Shown piece by piece: positions 1 through 13,557 of a stretch of DNA of 64,000 nucleotides (position 1 is the first letter of the stretch; every line of letters begins with the position of its first letter). Origin of the DNA: Geosiphon pyriformis (taxonomy: Eukaryota; Glomeromycota; Glomeromycetes; Archaeosporales; Geosiphonaceae). The notes beneath the pieces were generated by a model, which saw only the letters and a program-made list of their open reading frames with translations, was not told where the DNA came from and searched no databases. The stretch lies in the NCBI GenBank assembly GCA_016748015.1, contig JAAOMT010000129.1, positions 62,001 through 126,000 of the forward strand. The letters are read 5' to 3'. Both the position numbers and the translations under genes were made by a program.

Positions 1-3000
1 ACTTAAATACTTGAAGCATTATTATTGTTCAAAGACATTTAATAGCTTATTAAAAAATTGAACTTATTATTAGTCTCATTATGTAAAAATTTGGCAATTT
101 TTAATATTAACAATTCCAATTTATAAAACTTAAAAGATTTTTTGGTGAAAATACCATCAAAACTCTTAAACTATTTTTTTTTAAACACCTTATTGGCTGA
201 TAAACTTACTATTTTATGAATAATATTTCATATTATATTTATATTTAAAAAATTTTTAGATGCAGCAAACTCATTAAAAAACATAGCAGCATTGGTCATT
301 ATAGTATTCTTAAATTTGTTTTATTTTATATTATTAGTATTTTTAAAATTAAACTTTTAATAGTTTCTATTTGTCAGCTTATAAAAAAAATTCAAATATA
401 TATTCAACAAATTACCCAAACTTACAAAAACAAAGACTGCTTAATAATTAGTGTTAAAGTGTTCTTTAATATTCAAAACATTATAATTTACTATTATTAA
501 TCAAATTTGAAAAGACAAATATAAAATCAATTGTTTTTTCAGCATTCCTAAAATTATTTTATGTTAAGATTAACACAACCAAACTTCTTGTCAAAGAATT
601 AACCAGTTCCAAATTAAGGCACTTTTTGAAGCTAGCACATTTACAAAAACCATTTTTATTGAAATTACCTTTCAAAATCACAAATAAAATTTTGTTTATA
701 GCTTTAGCAATTAGTAAATTGACTTCTTCAGTTTAATCCAAGCATGTTATCAGAATGGTATCAGTATACAGTTCCAAAATCAATACAGAAAGTTTATTCT
801 TGAAAAGCAGCTTAATAAACAAAAGCTTATTAGCAACTTCTAAAATCTTGTACATATGTCTTATTAAATTAATATTTATAATAATTATGACATCAAAACC
901 CAAGTAATCAAACTTCAAACCAAATGTAAACACTTAAATACTATTAAACTTGTTTATAATTTATAGACAAACTTTATTTTTTAATTTTGTCTCAGTAATA
1001 ATAAGAATTAAATTGTTTATTTTTTTATGTTAACAAATAATATTTTTTTACTTAGCAAAGTTGTTTATACTTCTAATAATACACATGGCAATTTTCCAAA
1101 TTAAATCAGTTATTGTTGAAAAATAATGTCCAAACTCAAACTTTTGTTATCTATTTTGGCCAACAGATCTATAACTATATTTGATAAATTGTCTATTTTT
1201 TCTTTGGATTTTTTGATGACTGATGAATCCAAAATTTCTGTCTAAGTAATAGTCTTATCATTAGTGGCTACATCCAAATTTTTACTTATTACTATATTTG
1301 CTCCTTGATTCTGTAATAAAAAGGTCATCAATGATTAATATCCAGAATTAAACTAAGAAACTATTAGTTTGAGTACATTCAACTTTTTAGCCAGCTTACT
1401 AACTTGCTTTGCAAGGCTGTCAAAATTGCATTCAAGAACAGCAAACCTATTACTTACTTCCAAAAAAACCAGTGAGAAAATTTTAATATTTAAAAATGAA
1501 CCAGTATTAAAAGAAACCAAAAATATCATGTAAAAAGTGGAATCAACAAAAATTTAAATCCAAGTTTTTTTTATTGAATAAAACTAAACAAACAATTAAT
1601 GCTTGTTTTTTTTTATATATATTTGCCAAACAAATTTGATCCTAAAAAATGATCACTTATCTATTACAATTACCTAAATTTTTACTTATTAAATACATAT
1701 TAGAAACATAATTAAATTGTTTATACTAAGTATAACAGACCAAAAAAAGACCAGCTCAATGTAAATTCACACTCTTAAAAACTGAAGTAGAACTAACAGC
1801 AGTCTTTTTAGAAGCTTTGTTAGTAAAATAAACAACAGCATATTTGTTATGTTCATATATGCTCAGATTATAACCAATAAAACAAGTCTTTTTATCATAT
1901 GACACTAATACTTCAGAAAAATTATGAGCAATAGTGTCAATTAGCAAAATATACAATAAAACTTAATAAAGATTTTTGAATACCCACAACTGTTTATTAT
2001 TAACTACCAAAGTCATATGCACAAAATTTTTTTTCATGAAAACTAACCAATTAGAAACAACCAAACTAACAATATCTAATGATTTAAATTCTACTAATGT
2101 CTTTTGTTAAAAACTAATGAATTGTATTTTAATAGATACAATCTTGTCAAATTTAAAGAACACCAATTTCACAATTGATTTGGGAAGATTTACTGAGATT
2201 TTTTTAACAATTATTTTTCAATCTGTATGATTGTTTGTTTTTTTATATTATTATTCACTATAATTTTTTTACAAATTACCAATTTTTTTGCTTTATTTAA
2301 ACTTAATTTTAATGTAAAAGATAATCTGATAATTCTTGAAAATTTTAAAAAAGTAGATGCTTTTCTAAAACCATTAATATAATAAAAAATATTTTTTACT
2401 ACAATTAATTTATTACCATTAATTTTGTTAGATACAATAAACAACTCAATATTTAATGTAAACAACCTTGTTAAATTAAAACTCCATTTTTCCGAAACAC
2501 ATAATCTAACTAATAAAAGTTGTTTAAAGCCATTAAACTTAGATAATAGAAGCATTAAAATGTTTTTGTTATCACTTAAATTCACAAATAAAAAAGTTTT
2601 TGGTAATTAATCTAACATATATGTTTAAATACAAGTTTTTTGTAATATAATATTATTCATATTATTATAAACCACCAAATTATTTGAATCTGCATAATTA
2701 GTTTTTTTGGTGACCATAATTTTTATATTTTTTACATTTAATAAACTACTAATACTACTGGTTTTATTATCAATTTTGCTTTTTCAAAATATTATAGACT
2801 TTTTACTAAAGACACTAATATCTTTAAGATTTAAAAAACCAGCAGATAAGTTAATCATACTAATATTCACATTAAATTTTTTTGGTTTTTTATAAGATAT
2901 ACTATGGAAGTAAATACTCTTTGTGTATTTTTTTTAGCATTTAAATAAGTCTCCAAACCAGTTAAATCTGAATTAGAACTATTAACAGAAAAAATTACTA

Positions 3001-3148
3001 GTTTTATTATAATAAAAAAAGATAAGTTGAAAGAAATAACCAAAAAAACACAAAAAAAAAAGAAGAAAAAACAAATTAATTCTTTGATAATTTTTTATTC
3101 TTATTATAATTAAAAAATTAACAAGAAAAAAAATTTAATTATTTTTTT
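1..3148 (-). mobile_element. LINE copy A, heavily decayed, cut by window edge
   Basis: A very AT-rich minus-strand relic of the same LINE family as copies B-E. Frame-broken ORF1 pieces lie near 2585-2211 (matching the INGF...K..GIIR block of copy B) and 1956-1756 (matching the GKTCII...NK..CAVV block). The ORF2 start region near 1113 still reads LIWKIA, and an endonuclease piece at 933-733 keeps LLFIKLLFKNKLSVLILELY. RT and RNase H would lie left of the window. No frame is intact. The right limit is set by copy B's left target repeat at 3149, so copy B inserted next to or into the 5' end of this older copy. Confidence 0.7.
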
Positions 3149-3164
3149 TCCAAAATTTGTAATT
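3149..3164. repeat. Left 16-bp target-site duplication of LINE copy B
   Basis: TCCAAAATTTGTAATT, directly outside the T-run that represents the copy B poly(A) tail. The identical 16-mer is at 9964-9979 beyond the 5' UTR. Confidence 0.75.
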
Positions 3165-3181
3165 TTTTTATTTTTTTTTAT

Positions 3182-3305
3182 TCTGCATTTATTAAGTGAA
3201 GCCCAACTGTTATCTAGTACATAGAGCCAAACTAAGTGACCCAAACTAAATGCAATTTATGCACTTACTACATATGGCTAGCCACTCAGGCCAGTTAAGG
3301 CAACA
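3182..3305 (-). other. LINE copy B 3' UTR
   Basis: About 125 nt between the ORF2 stop and the poly(A) tail, recognisably shared with copies C, D and E. In transcript sense it starts near GTAGTGTTG, has a GGCC-containing block, then an imperfect TGCA...TGCA stem with a 5-nt loop. It is the likely template-recognition region for the element's own RT; that role is inferred. Confidence 0.6.
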
Positions 3306-6300
3306 CTACACACCTATATTAACACTAATAACACCACCTAGACCAGAAAAAAAACTGCACAGCAAATGATGACCAAAGCTAACAGTGAATAATTCAACCA
3401 CACCAAGCATTCTAACCACTCTATTCAACAATATAAAAGAAACATCACGAGACAGACCAGAAACAACCCCACCATCAGCAACCAAACCAGCCTTCTCTAT
3501 CTGCACTCTGTGCTTAGATCTCACTAACCATGCCTTTACATGATATAAATCAGCTACAAATCTAACAAAACTGACAACCTTACCAATAGCCTGCTTCTTA
3601 TCCTCAAATACACCCTGAGCTTCCTTGCACTATTCATTCAGCATGAAGCTTTTACACACAATAGAATACAAATCTACATCCAGAGAACAGGTAGACAACA
3701 TCTGCAAAACAGCTGAAGATAATGAGCCACAAAGACCTGTTACCAAAACCCAATGAGTAGAAGCCTCAACCAGAACCTCATTACAAATAACAACATCCCG
3801 AGGGCACATAAAAGCATGGTCAGAAAATTCCACTCCACCCCACAGCAGGCACAATACACCAGGATAACCCCTATCATACAGTTTTTTCCGAACAGCTACC
3901 AGAAGGCATTTGTGCACAGCTTTTATTAAATATAAGTGCAAATTCGAAGTTTTCCAACCAGTGAACTCAGCAAGCATATGAGAGTCTGGATGCCAAACCT
4001 TCGTAGTAGAAATCCAGTCTACACACTCAACAAGGTCAACAGGTATTACACCCACACCAGGCCCAGCCTCCCAGTAAACACAATTAATAGATTGAAAAAT
4101 GTCCCTTACAAAGTGGCGGGCATTGCCAGAGATTGCTGTGTTTTCAGCCACCAAATAATGTTTATGAACCCCAGCCAACAAAGAGAAGGGAGATTGAACA
4201 GCATCTCCAGCCGCCAAATCAGCCTTGACATTACCCGAAATGCCAGAATAACTCTTAACCTTAACCCAGACCACCTTGAGATCCTTTTCTCTAACCAAAT
4301 TAAAAATATGGTGTCTCTCCAACCAGCACCAATTATGAAAATCAGGCATGGCACAAAACAACTCCGACAAGCAGGTATTAATAGCAGCTTGGCTATCAGT
4401 ATGCAAAATTACTTGACAAGAAGAAGGTACACACTCAAGAGCCAACACAACAGCCTGCAACTCAGCCAGAGTAGAGAACAGTAAACCACCAACCACAACA
4501 CCAACACTTCTATCCAAAACCAGAAAATATGCAGCAGCACAAGCAGCATCAATTGAGCCAGCATTTCTCAAAGATCCATCAGTATATACTTCAAAGCAAC
4601 TAGACCAGATATCATGCAACTCATTTTTTACCAAAGAAAACACTTCAGAATCTAAAACATTCATATCAACAGACTGAACAAAACCAGCAGAACTGGAAGC
4701 AGAAAAGCCCTGAACCAACATAAACTCAAATACGACTGAGAACCAGTAAGACATGGGGCCCTGTGAGTCCAACCTCTTCCAACAACGAAAGGTCTTCCAA
4801 TCTAGCACATGGCCTCTCTTATCCAAAATCTGATCACCAAAAGCAACCCCAAAACATTTCAGAGAGCGAACAGAATTAAAATACTCAGAACTACCTAGAA
4901 TTAACAAAAGTGGAAAATGACCTGGACTGCAAAAGACATTGGGAAAGTTGTTAGCCAAAGAAAGTTCATTACTCAAAAAAATCTTCACAATCTCAGCCAA
5001 AAAGTTGTTGACTGGACTAACACACAACTTGATAGGAAACTGCAAAGGATCCAGAGGAGCTCAGCCAAGAACCTGCAAGTTTAAAAACCTATGATCAAAC
5101 AAATGCCCAAGGACCTCAGAGACATTAGAAAAAGATACCAAAACAGCAATCTTCTCTTCAGATTGCACTTGTTCAAAAGTCTTCAAGCCATACAAAAAAA
5201 GATGATGTAAGACAGCATCCAGAAAATCACAAGACAAACCAGCTTTGAACTTAAGACTCTTCCTAACCATGACATCCCATTTGCGACAAACACCAGATAA
5301 AACAAAACTAAACTGAGTCCAGTAACTAACAATAGGCTGCAAGACAGCTGAGACCAAATACAAGAACTGCTTATCTGTGATAGCCTTCCTGAGCATGACG
5401 TTGACAAAAAAATGAACATCAGAATGAGCTTTGGATACACTAGATTTAGACAAGCCCTCTGTTGACAAGAAGATACTCAGATAACAATGAGCTTTGCCCT
5501 TTTTAGCAATCAAAATTGGCTGACCACAAATACTCAGAGAGACAACTCTAACACCTTAGTTAATAGAAATAGCCACCATCTTATTATTATTAATAGAAAT
5601 ATCATTGATTTTGAGGAACTTACTGGCAATGTTCAGAGCATACTAAGTGAAGACCTGACAATTTCCAATCCAAATCATATCATCGATGAATGCACCAGCT
5701 GCCAAGTAAGATGTCATCCCATCCACACCTTCAACTCTGTCCATCTTCGCAACAAACTTAGAATCAACACAGTATCCACACAAATGCTCGTGTTGTTTCA
5801 CTTCGCATAAGAGTAGATCATAGAAAATTCTCCACAAGAGAGGCGAAAAAACTTTACCCTGGTCCAATCCATCATGTACACTATAGTCATCTGACAAGCC
5901 AAAATCAGTCATCACTCTGTTAACCCTATCCTTGTGAATGTTTCCAAAAAACCCAATAAACCTCTCACATATTTTGATGCACCACAGACTAGCTTTCAAG
6001 TAAAGCCAACCAACAGAATCATATGCCTTCCACATATTCTGCAAAACCAACCAAATTTTCCTATTCTTTTCAAAAGCATTCTCCACAACTAAACCAACCG
6101 CAAACACTGAAGATTGCATAGAAGTACCACAGAGCACTGAAAAATTATCACCCCAAAGAACACCAAACTTACTACAAGCCAAAGAGATGTAATCAGACAA
6201 AATCTTAGACAAAATCTTTCTGGCAGTCTCAATCAAAGCAATAGATTGAGTATTAGTAAGAACTCCATTCCAATCATAAGGCTTAAGGATCATTGAGACT

Positions 6301-7993
6301 CATGCCCTCTTCCACAAAGCAGGCACCATGCCAACAGATAGACACACATTCAGCAACACCAAAAAGCATTCCAACACCTCACCACAATCATGTTTCCAAA
6401 GTTTATTGGGAATGCCAAACAAGCCAGCAGCTTTGTTATCAGACAGGCTATTAGTAACTGAAAGCAATTCACCCATGCTAATTACATTCATTACATTAGA
6501 AAAGACATCATCTCTAATATAGTTTAAAGATACATACTGACAAGCCCAAAGATTAAGCAGTACCATAAGCATCACATGCTTCTGTGTCCAACCCTCCATA
6601 ATCTTGTCAACACTTAACTTAACCTCTTTCGGCTCCAATATCAACTCATCATTAACCACCAAGTAATCCAACACCATCTTTCGAAATGGCTGATCCAGAA
6701 CACTCCTAATTATACTCCCCTTGTCCAAGCAAAATTGTTCTATATGCCTCTCAATAGCCTTTTTGATAGTAGCCTCTTGCAACAACTTTGACTTAGACAT
6801 CTTGAATTTTCTGTACTCCTTTCTGACGAGTGACAAATAACTAAGAAGGTTCTCCACTTTTTGGCCACCACAAACCATGTCCTCCAAAATGAGAGCTTTA
6901 CCAGCATCCAGAGCTGACCATTTTTTCACAAATTAATCAAAACCAGAAGTATCAGTAGAGGTCAGGTATTTGACTATCTTGGCAACCAGCAACTTTAAAT
7001 CCAGGAACCTAGAAGAATGTTTATTTTTTGAGCACTGAAAATCACAGAACCAATGTCTGGAAAATATTTCATCTGCAGAATCCACCACCATTTTTTCCAG
7101 CAAAAACCACATAGCATCCAATCAAGACTAGTAGCAGTGCCAAGAAACCTCCGCTTTACCTCCAATATCTTAGCAGAAGAACATTTCTTAAAATGAGACC
7201 ATCCAGCACCATCAGCATCCTTGATCTTAAACTTCCAATGGTTCTTGTTGGCTTGCTTACGCAAACCATTCAGCCAAACATCTAAGAGCCCATCCAGACC
7301 AACTGATATCATGACAGATTTGTGATCTGTATTAAAGAAATCAGAAACAGAATTGACACAATACTTCACAACAGCAGAAGATAGAGTCCCACTAACAAGA
7401 ATAAAATCAATTGTTTTCTCCACCCCCCTAGAATTGCTCCATGTAGCCGTTTTGACCAAAGAGTGTCCAGCAAAAGAATTGACTAAACCCAAACCCAAAC
7501 AGAACTTAAAACTCACATTCCTCTCAGAATTATTCTTGTTGAAATCACCACTCAGAATGACAAAAGTGCTGGAGTTAACAGTCTTAGCAATAAGAGAATT
7601 CATTACAAGAGTCTGAGCAAACCTAGTCTTAAGAGAAGCACCAGCATACAAATCCAGAATTGTAACCGAAAGCTTGCCTTTAAATAAAAGCCAAATCGAA
7701 ATCAAACAACCAAAAACCTCCTCAATTTTAGAAACATGGTGAACCAAAAAGTTGTTCATGATCACAGCAACGCCAACACCGAAATAATCAATATCCAACC
7801 CAGAAGTAAAAATCCAAACCCCATCAAATTTGTCTCTGATTCATGATCCAGAAAAAGATCTTAATTTTATCTTAGCAACAAAGGAAACCATATTTCCAGA
7901 ACTCACATGCCAATGGACTATATCTGCTTGTTTTGCAGGGACATTTATACCCCGAACGTTGCACGTAGCTAATTTTCAGACTAGATCACTCAT
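3306..7993 (-). pseudogene. LINE copy B ORF2: endonuclease-RT-RNase H, interrupted
   Basis: Encodes an APE-type endonuclease (about 7990-7130; LSGDFNK and the TDHKSV block visible), a reverse transcriptase (about 6930-5060) and a C-terminal RNase H (about 4620-3630). The RT catalytic motif is FIDD, in AAGAFIDDMIW. RNase H keeps YTDGS, ELQAV and HTDSQA. The frame is broken by TGA in place of Trp at about 7977, 6300 and 5061, by TAA or TAG in place of Gln (about 6933 and 5643), and by further changes. Start: the ATG at 7993 overlaps the ORF1 stop as ATGA. A Cys/His-containing tail follows RNase H. Catalytic residues look intact, but the protein cannot be made in one piece. Confidence 0.85.
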
Positions 7994-9801
7994 TGGGATG
8001 AAGGAGGTAAGGACGAGTCTAAACCAGAACACAAAAGATTCAATCTCACCAGGATTGAACCGAATGAAGCTTCTAGAGCAGACAATTTGGATTCCAAACT
8101 GCCTATCTTGGAGGTAAAAACTTTAGAACCACTCAAACTAAGACCAGCAGCAGACTTATTACTACCAGAAAGAGGAGAAATAGATGGAGCCAACATATCA
8201 TCCAGAGCCATATCTAAATCCACAACCAGAGCTAAAGGCACTGAACCAGCCATAAAAGAAGCACAAAAAGTGGATGCCAAAGGCACCAGATCAACAAAAC
8301 TCAATTTCTTAAGAATAACAAAAACCTGATCCAAAAGAATTTCCAAAGAACGCTTCAAAACTGCCAAACAATCACCCAAACCATCGACCTGAGGACCAGA
8401 AGAACCAAAAGAGAGAGGTGTACCACCAGAAAGCGAACCAGAATCAAAAGGGAAGCAAGAGACACCACTTGAGCCCACAATTTTCCGCCAAAAGCAGCAG
8501 AACAAGAGATAGGAATATTTTTTTTTGCATACAACCTGGCTAACTAAAGACAATCAAAACCAGAAGCAGACTTTTTAAACGAATTTGGGAGGCCAGAAAA
8601 TGACTCAACCAATGCATCACACTCCAGAGTAGAATGGCCAAAATGCTCACACTTCTCACACCAAACCAAATCCAACCTAGCTCATGAGAGACGCATCCCA
8701 CCGAAAATAGGCTCAGTGAGAAAAGCAGATTCCAACTTCTTATTAGATTTAAAGCCAACTACAGCACAACAAAATTTATTGCCAGTTTCCAATGAATGAT
8801 TGATGATGCAAGTTTTTCCGTCAGTCTTTTTCAAAAGAGTACCAAGATCATATGCAGTCATTTCTACTGGCAAAATAAACAACAGTGCCCTGAACTAATC
8901 TCTTAATGCCCAGATATTGCAATCTCCTGCTGCTTTGGCAACATGTACTGAATCTTTCTCGATCAGAAATGACCATTTTGAAACCAACAGATTGGCTTGA
9001 CTCGATTTGGCAAACTCCATCACAGTCTTTTACCACATTCCAATTAATTGAATTTTGATCGACTTAATTTGCCCAAACTCAGAGACTGCGACAATGATCA
9101 TATTCCTAGGTGTGTCCATGGGAATTTTCTTAATTACTATGGCCCAATCTAAATGAAATCCTTGTTTCCTAAGATCATTGTTTATGCTGATTCCATTTTT
9201 GCCAACCAATAAAACAGTCTTTTTTATGCTTTCCTCTGATGTAAACATTGATCTGATAATCCCTTCAAATTTTGAGGGGGTAGTGGTCCTCCCAAAACCA
9301 TTGATTTTTGAAAAAATTTTTCTGACAAACTGAGTTTTTTGCATAGCCAATTTCCTTTCCACAGCCAAAAAATTGATGTCTAAAGCAAATAATTTCTTAA
9401 CCAACATTTCTACAGGAGTTTTGATGATCTTGGAATCAATCCAAATCTTCTCCAAAGGAATCTTTTTCCTAAGAGAGGGGTGGAAGAGACTTCACCTCTT
9501 CATCCATTTCAAAGTCAGGAGAACTAAAATTCACACCAGTATTCATTTGTTTAGCCTTGAGAGTATTAACAGCCGAGTTCAAGAGAAAACCATTAAAACC
9601 ACCAGACATACTAATATTTTTATCATCACCAGATAGGCTCTCCATATCAGAACATACACTAGCACCAGAACCAGACTTTAAAGAGATATCTTTTTCATCA
9701 CCAGAGTGTTTAACATTTTCAAGAGAAGCTTTCTTTTTTTGTGAAAAGGAACCACCAGCAGAACCGTGAAACATGCCTTTAGGAGCCTTCTTACTAGACA
9801 T
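7990..9801 (-). pseudogene. LINE copy B ORF1: RRM-like plus CCHC knuckle, interrupted
   Basis: Nucleic-acid-binding ORF1 protein. The N-terminus is Ser/Lys/Gly-rich (KKAPKG..., start chosen at the ATG at 9801). A conserved middle block (FALDIN...RKIF..INGFG) precedes an RRM-like segment (VIKKIP...SEFGQIKSIKIQLIG, about 9170-9030). A zinc knuckle follows at about 8670-8625, reading C-EK-C-EHFG-H-STLE-C (CX2CX4HX4C intact), then a Ser/Leu-rich tail. Several frame breaks separate these blocks. The last codons end at TGA 7992-7990, overlapping the ORF2 ATG. Confidence 0.75.
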
Positions 9802-9963
9802 GCTGCCACTAGAGATAGTCTCCAAATCCACGACAAAAGGGTTGTTAGTTAAAGAAATGTTGATATATTATTAACAAGAAAAACAAAAAACTTTTTTTCT
9901 CAGAAAAGTGCTTGTTGGGGTTTTTTGGAGGTAAAAGAGAAAAAAAGTCATATGTATCTTCAC

Positions 9964-9979
9964 TCCAAAATTTGTAATT
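9964..9979. repeat. Right 16-bp target-site duplication of LINE copy B
   Basis: Exact copy of the 16-mer at 3149-3164, just outside the conserved 5' UTR; defines the 5' end of copy B. Confidence 0.75.
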
Positions 9980-11592
9980 ATTATATTAAACAATAAATTA
10001 TTAAAAATAAGTAACAAAAATTAGAATTATAAAAGATGATATAATTAATTATTTATATAAACTTGGTTTTTTTTAGATAAACTTAATTTGTAATAAAAAA
10101 ATATAAATAAACAAAAGTAATTTTTTTTAAAGAAATATATATTTATATCATACTTTAAAATATAACTTGATCAAAAAAATACCAAATATTTTAAATTTTA
10201 AACCAAGTAGTAAAATACATAAAAATTTTTAAGATTATTAATCTTATTTGTATATTAATTAAAAATCTAATTTTTGTTATTTAATTAAATATATAATATT
10301 TAATTAATAATAATTAGATTATAATAATTAAATAAAATCGAAAAAATATATTATTTTAAACAAAATATGTTTATTTTTTAAATAAACTGCCAATTTTTAA
10401 TATTTAACAATGCTTTTTTTTGGTCATTATATATTATTATTTTTTTATAGTTATAATAAAACAAAGAATTAATTTTATTAATAAAAATATAAACTTGATT
10501 ATTTGTAATTATAAACATTAATTAATATAAATTTACTTAATAATTTTATAGTTTTAAATAATTTTTTTATTTCTTTTATTATTAAAGGCTTATATATACT
10601 ATTTGTAAAAAAATAACAATGGCAAAAATAAAAAATGTTAATATTTTAGATATTTGTTTTATTAAATACTCTAATAATAACAAAAATAATTTTTTTAATT
10701 AAAAATTCATATATATATTTTTTTTAATTAATAATTATTTACATAATAATATTATCTATTTACTCAAAACTTAAATTTTAAGAATTTATAATTATAATAT
10801 CTATATGATTAATAATACTTTTTATAGTATTATTTATATAAAAAAACAAAAAATAATAATAATATAAATAACTAATAGCAAAATAAAAAATTATTAAAGC
10901 ATATTATATTAAAAATTCCAAAAATACCAGTAAAAATTTTAAAAATACCAAGAATTTTAATAATAATTTAAAAAATTTCAAGAATATTATATTATAAAAA
11001 TTTATGTATATATAATAAAAACAATAAAAATCAAAAAAACAGAATATTTTAAAACCAAACAAGTTTACTTAGAGATTAATTTAGTTTTTTACAATTATTT
11101 TAATCAAACTATAATTATTTTAATAAATATATTAATTAATTATATCCAAATTTATTAATTTATAAATTTAAACTTAATTTATTAAAATTTAATTTTACTT
11201 ATATTAATATTATTAGTATTAATAAAATTAATTTAACAATATTAAAATAATAACTTTTAATTATGATTATTAATAAAATATTAATTTATTACTTTTTTTG
11301 TTTGTTTGTTTGTTTTATTTTATTAATTGATTAAAAAAAGCATTAAAATTATAATATCAAGAATTATTTAATAATAAATACCAAAAAAAGTGTAAATATA
11401 ATCATAAAAATTAAAATTACTTATTAAAAGAATATAAACATTAAAAAAATTATATTAAATTTTTATAAAAAACTCTCAAACCAAAACTTTTAAAAACTTT
11501 TAAATTATAACAGTAACTAATCTAAATATTAAATTACAAAACAACTAATTTACCAAAAAATTCACTTATAATAACAAGTAAAAAAAGTTATT
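9980..11592. other. AT desert between LINE copies B and C
   Basis: Extremely AT-rich, with no open frame of note and no recognisable protein similarity. Contains an (TTTG)n run near 11300 and many poly-A/poly-T tracts. Probably relic DNA too decayed to classify. Confidence 0.6.
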
Positions 11593-11709
11593 AATAGTAA
11601 AAATAAAATAAAAAACATTAAAAACTTATTTCTTTTGTTTATCTCAAATTCTCAAAAAAAAGTCTAATAGTTTTTAAAAGAAGTCTTTTTTACTATTTAG
11701 TATGATAAA

Positions 11710-13557
11710 ACCAAACTGTTTTTTGATTTTGAAACCACTATTGGCTTTAGCATTGCTGTTATGAAGAAGGTTATTAAAAATTCTGGCTCTGGTAAGGGTT
11801 TTAAACCTGTCTTATTGAGGAAAAAAAAGAAAGATGTTGTTTTGAAGAAGGGTATTAGAGATGAAGAAAAGTTTATTAAGGTGCCAAATGGTTGTTTATG
11901 AGGTTCTGAGACTGGTGATACTACTGAGTCTAATAGCATTGATATGAAGAAAAAGTGTCTGATAGAAAAGACCAGTTTTGACTATGATGAAAGTGATATT
12001 CTTGCTAATGGAAATCTTGAACAAATGTCTAAAGGACCAGATATTAAAACCAAGAAAACATTGAACAAGCATTAAGGAAGATTGATTTTTTAGGTCATAA
12101 TGTTGATAATGATATTCTCTCAAATGCCCCTTTGAAACTTCTTCCTTTCTTAAAGAATTTGGTTAAAGTTTCTGTTAGAAAATTTTTTACTTTAAATATT
12201 AGATTAAATAAAATGGTTAGCAAAACATCTTAAGAAAAATGTGTCATTGTTAGGAAGTTATTTTCAAAAATCAATAGTTTTAGGGGAGTGTCTACCCTCT
12301 CAAAATTCTCAGAAATTATCAGAGTGATATTTAACTCCAAATTGGGTCTAATAAATGCTACCAAAAAGGCTATCAGTGCAAATATCATAGTAAATACCAA
12401 TCTCAAAAAATCTATTAAGTGTTTAAATCGGGCTGTAGTGTTAAAAAAAATTTTTGTTGGTACATTAGCTGAAGCTGTACATGCTGTGCTGTTTGAATTT
12501 GGTTCAATTAGGTCAATCAAAATGTAGTTGGTAAGATTATGGCAGAAGGCTGTAGTTGAGTTTGACCAATCAGATCAAGCTGATTTGATTGCAACTAGAT
12601 GGTTCATCCTGATTGAAAAAGATGTGATGCATGTGACTAGATCAGATTTAGACAAAAAGACATAAAACATAAGAGATTATCATAAAGCACTGCTCTATAT
12701 TCTACCAATAAGAACAAATGCTTATAACATCTGAGATTTTATTGGTTTTGTGAATGAGAAAACTTATGTAATCAATTGTCATTCTGTTACTTATACTTGG
12801 ACCAGGTGTACTATTGTTTGTTTTGACTTAACTGATTTATTGAATGCTGCCATAAATATCACTCTAGTGTTAAGGAATGCTTGTTTTCATTGGTTTTGTC
12901 TAGTTTTAGCTAAGTGCACCAAGTATGAGAATTTAGGTCACACATCATTGAACTGTGCCACTGGTGAGAAACTTCCCTTCAATAACCTCCCACACAAAGT
13001 TTTCTCTAATGCTAATAAAAGCAGACTGGCTGCTATTTATGTTAAATGTTCAGCTTCTATTGTTCATCCAGTCTTTTTTGATGGTATCTTTTGGGCAAAG
13101 ATTGTTAGTAGATCTTTCACTCTTTTTCTCTGTACACAATGGTCTTTTGGACTCTAGCTCTTCTTCGGAGATGAAGCCTGTCCTTCTGGCTACAAATAAC
13201 ATTGAAGTAAGATTTATGATTTTGGAATGCAGTCTTGTCAGCCTTATGGAACAAATTAGTAAGTTGGCTAAGAGATTAAAATCACTTGTGTTGGCAGTTT
13301 TCCAGCCTAGTCTTGGATGTCAGCTACCAGTAACCCCCTCATTGCAGAATTATGTAAGTAATATAGTGATAAAAAAGAGCTTGGGTGAGGCCATTAGTGG
13401 CAAAACTGCTGAAATTTTAGGTTCATCAGCCTTTTTTAAAGCTGTTAAGTTTGAAGCTATGCTGGAAGGTCTCTCTGTTTTAGTGCTAAGTTTGTTGATT
13501 TGTCTTGATAATTTGGTTTTGGCTGGTGGCATGTTCTCTTGACCCACTTCTTAATGA
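11710..13557 (+). pseudogene. LINE copy C ORF1, decayed
   Basis: Matches the ORF1 blocks of copies B and D: the KINSFRG/ EIIR block at 12270-12330, the RRM-like EFGSIRSIKM at about 12490-12525 and the knuckle region at about 12910-12960. The second knuckle cysteine reads Tyr (TGT to TAT, a G-to-A change), so the CCHC is broken. Many stops. The end overlaps the ORF2 ATG at TAATGA (13552-13557). Confidence 0.7.

Larger units (their letters stand above)
3165..9963 (-). mobile_element. LINE copy B, near full length, with target-site duplications
   Basis: A 6.8-kb non-LTR retrotransposon on the minus strand. It runs from a roughly 160-nt 5' UTR (9963-9802), through ORF1 (about 9801-7990) and ORF2 (7993-3306), to a 3' UTR (3305-3182) and a poly(A) tail seen as plus-strand T-runs at 3163-3181. 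Both ends are fixed by the 16-bp direct repeat, as expected for target-primed reverse transcription. It is the best-preserved LINE here, but both ORFs carry stops or frame breaks, so this copy should be non-autonomous. Confidence 0.85.

Noticed and set aside
3936-4484. Open frame on the plus strand, 182 codons
   Set aside because: Antisense shadow of the LINE copy B RNase H region; no similarity to a protein.
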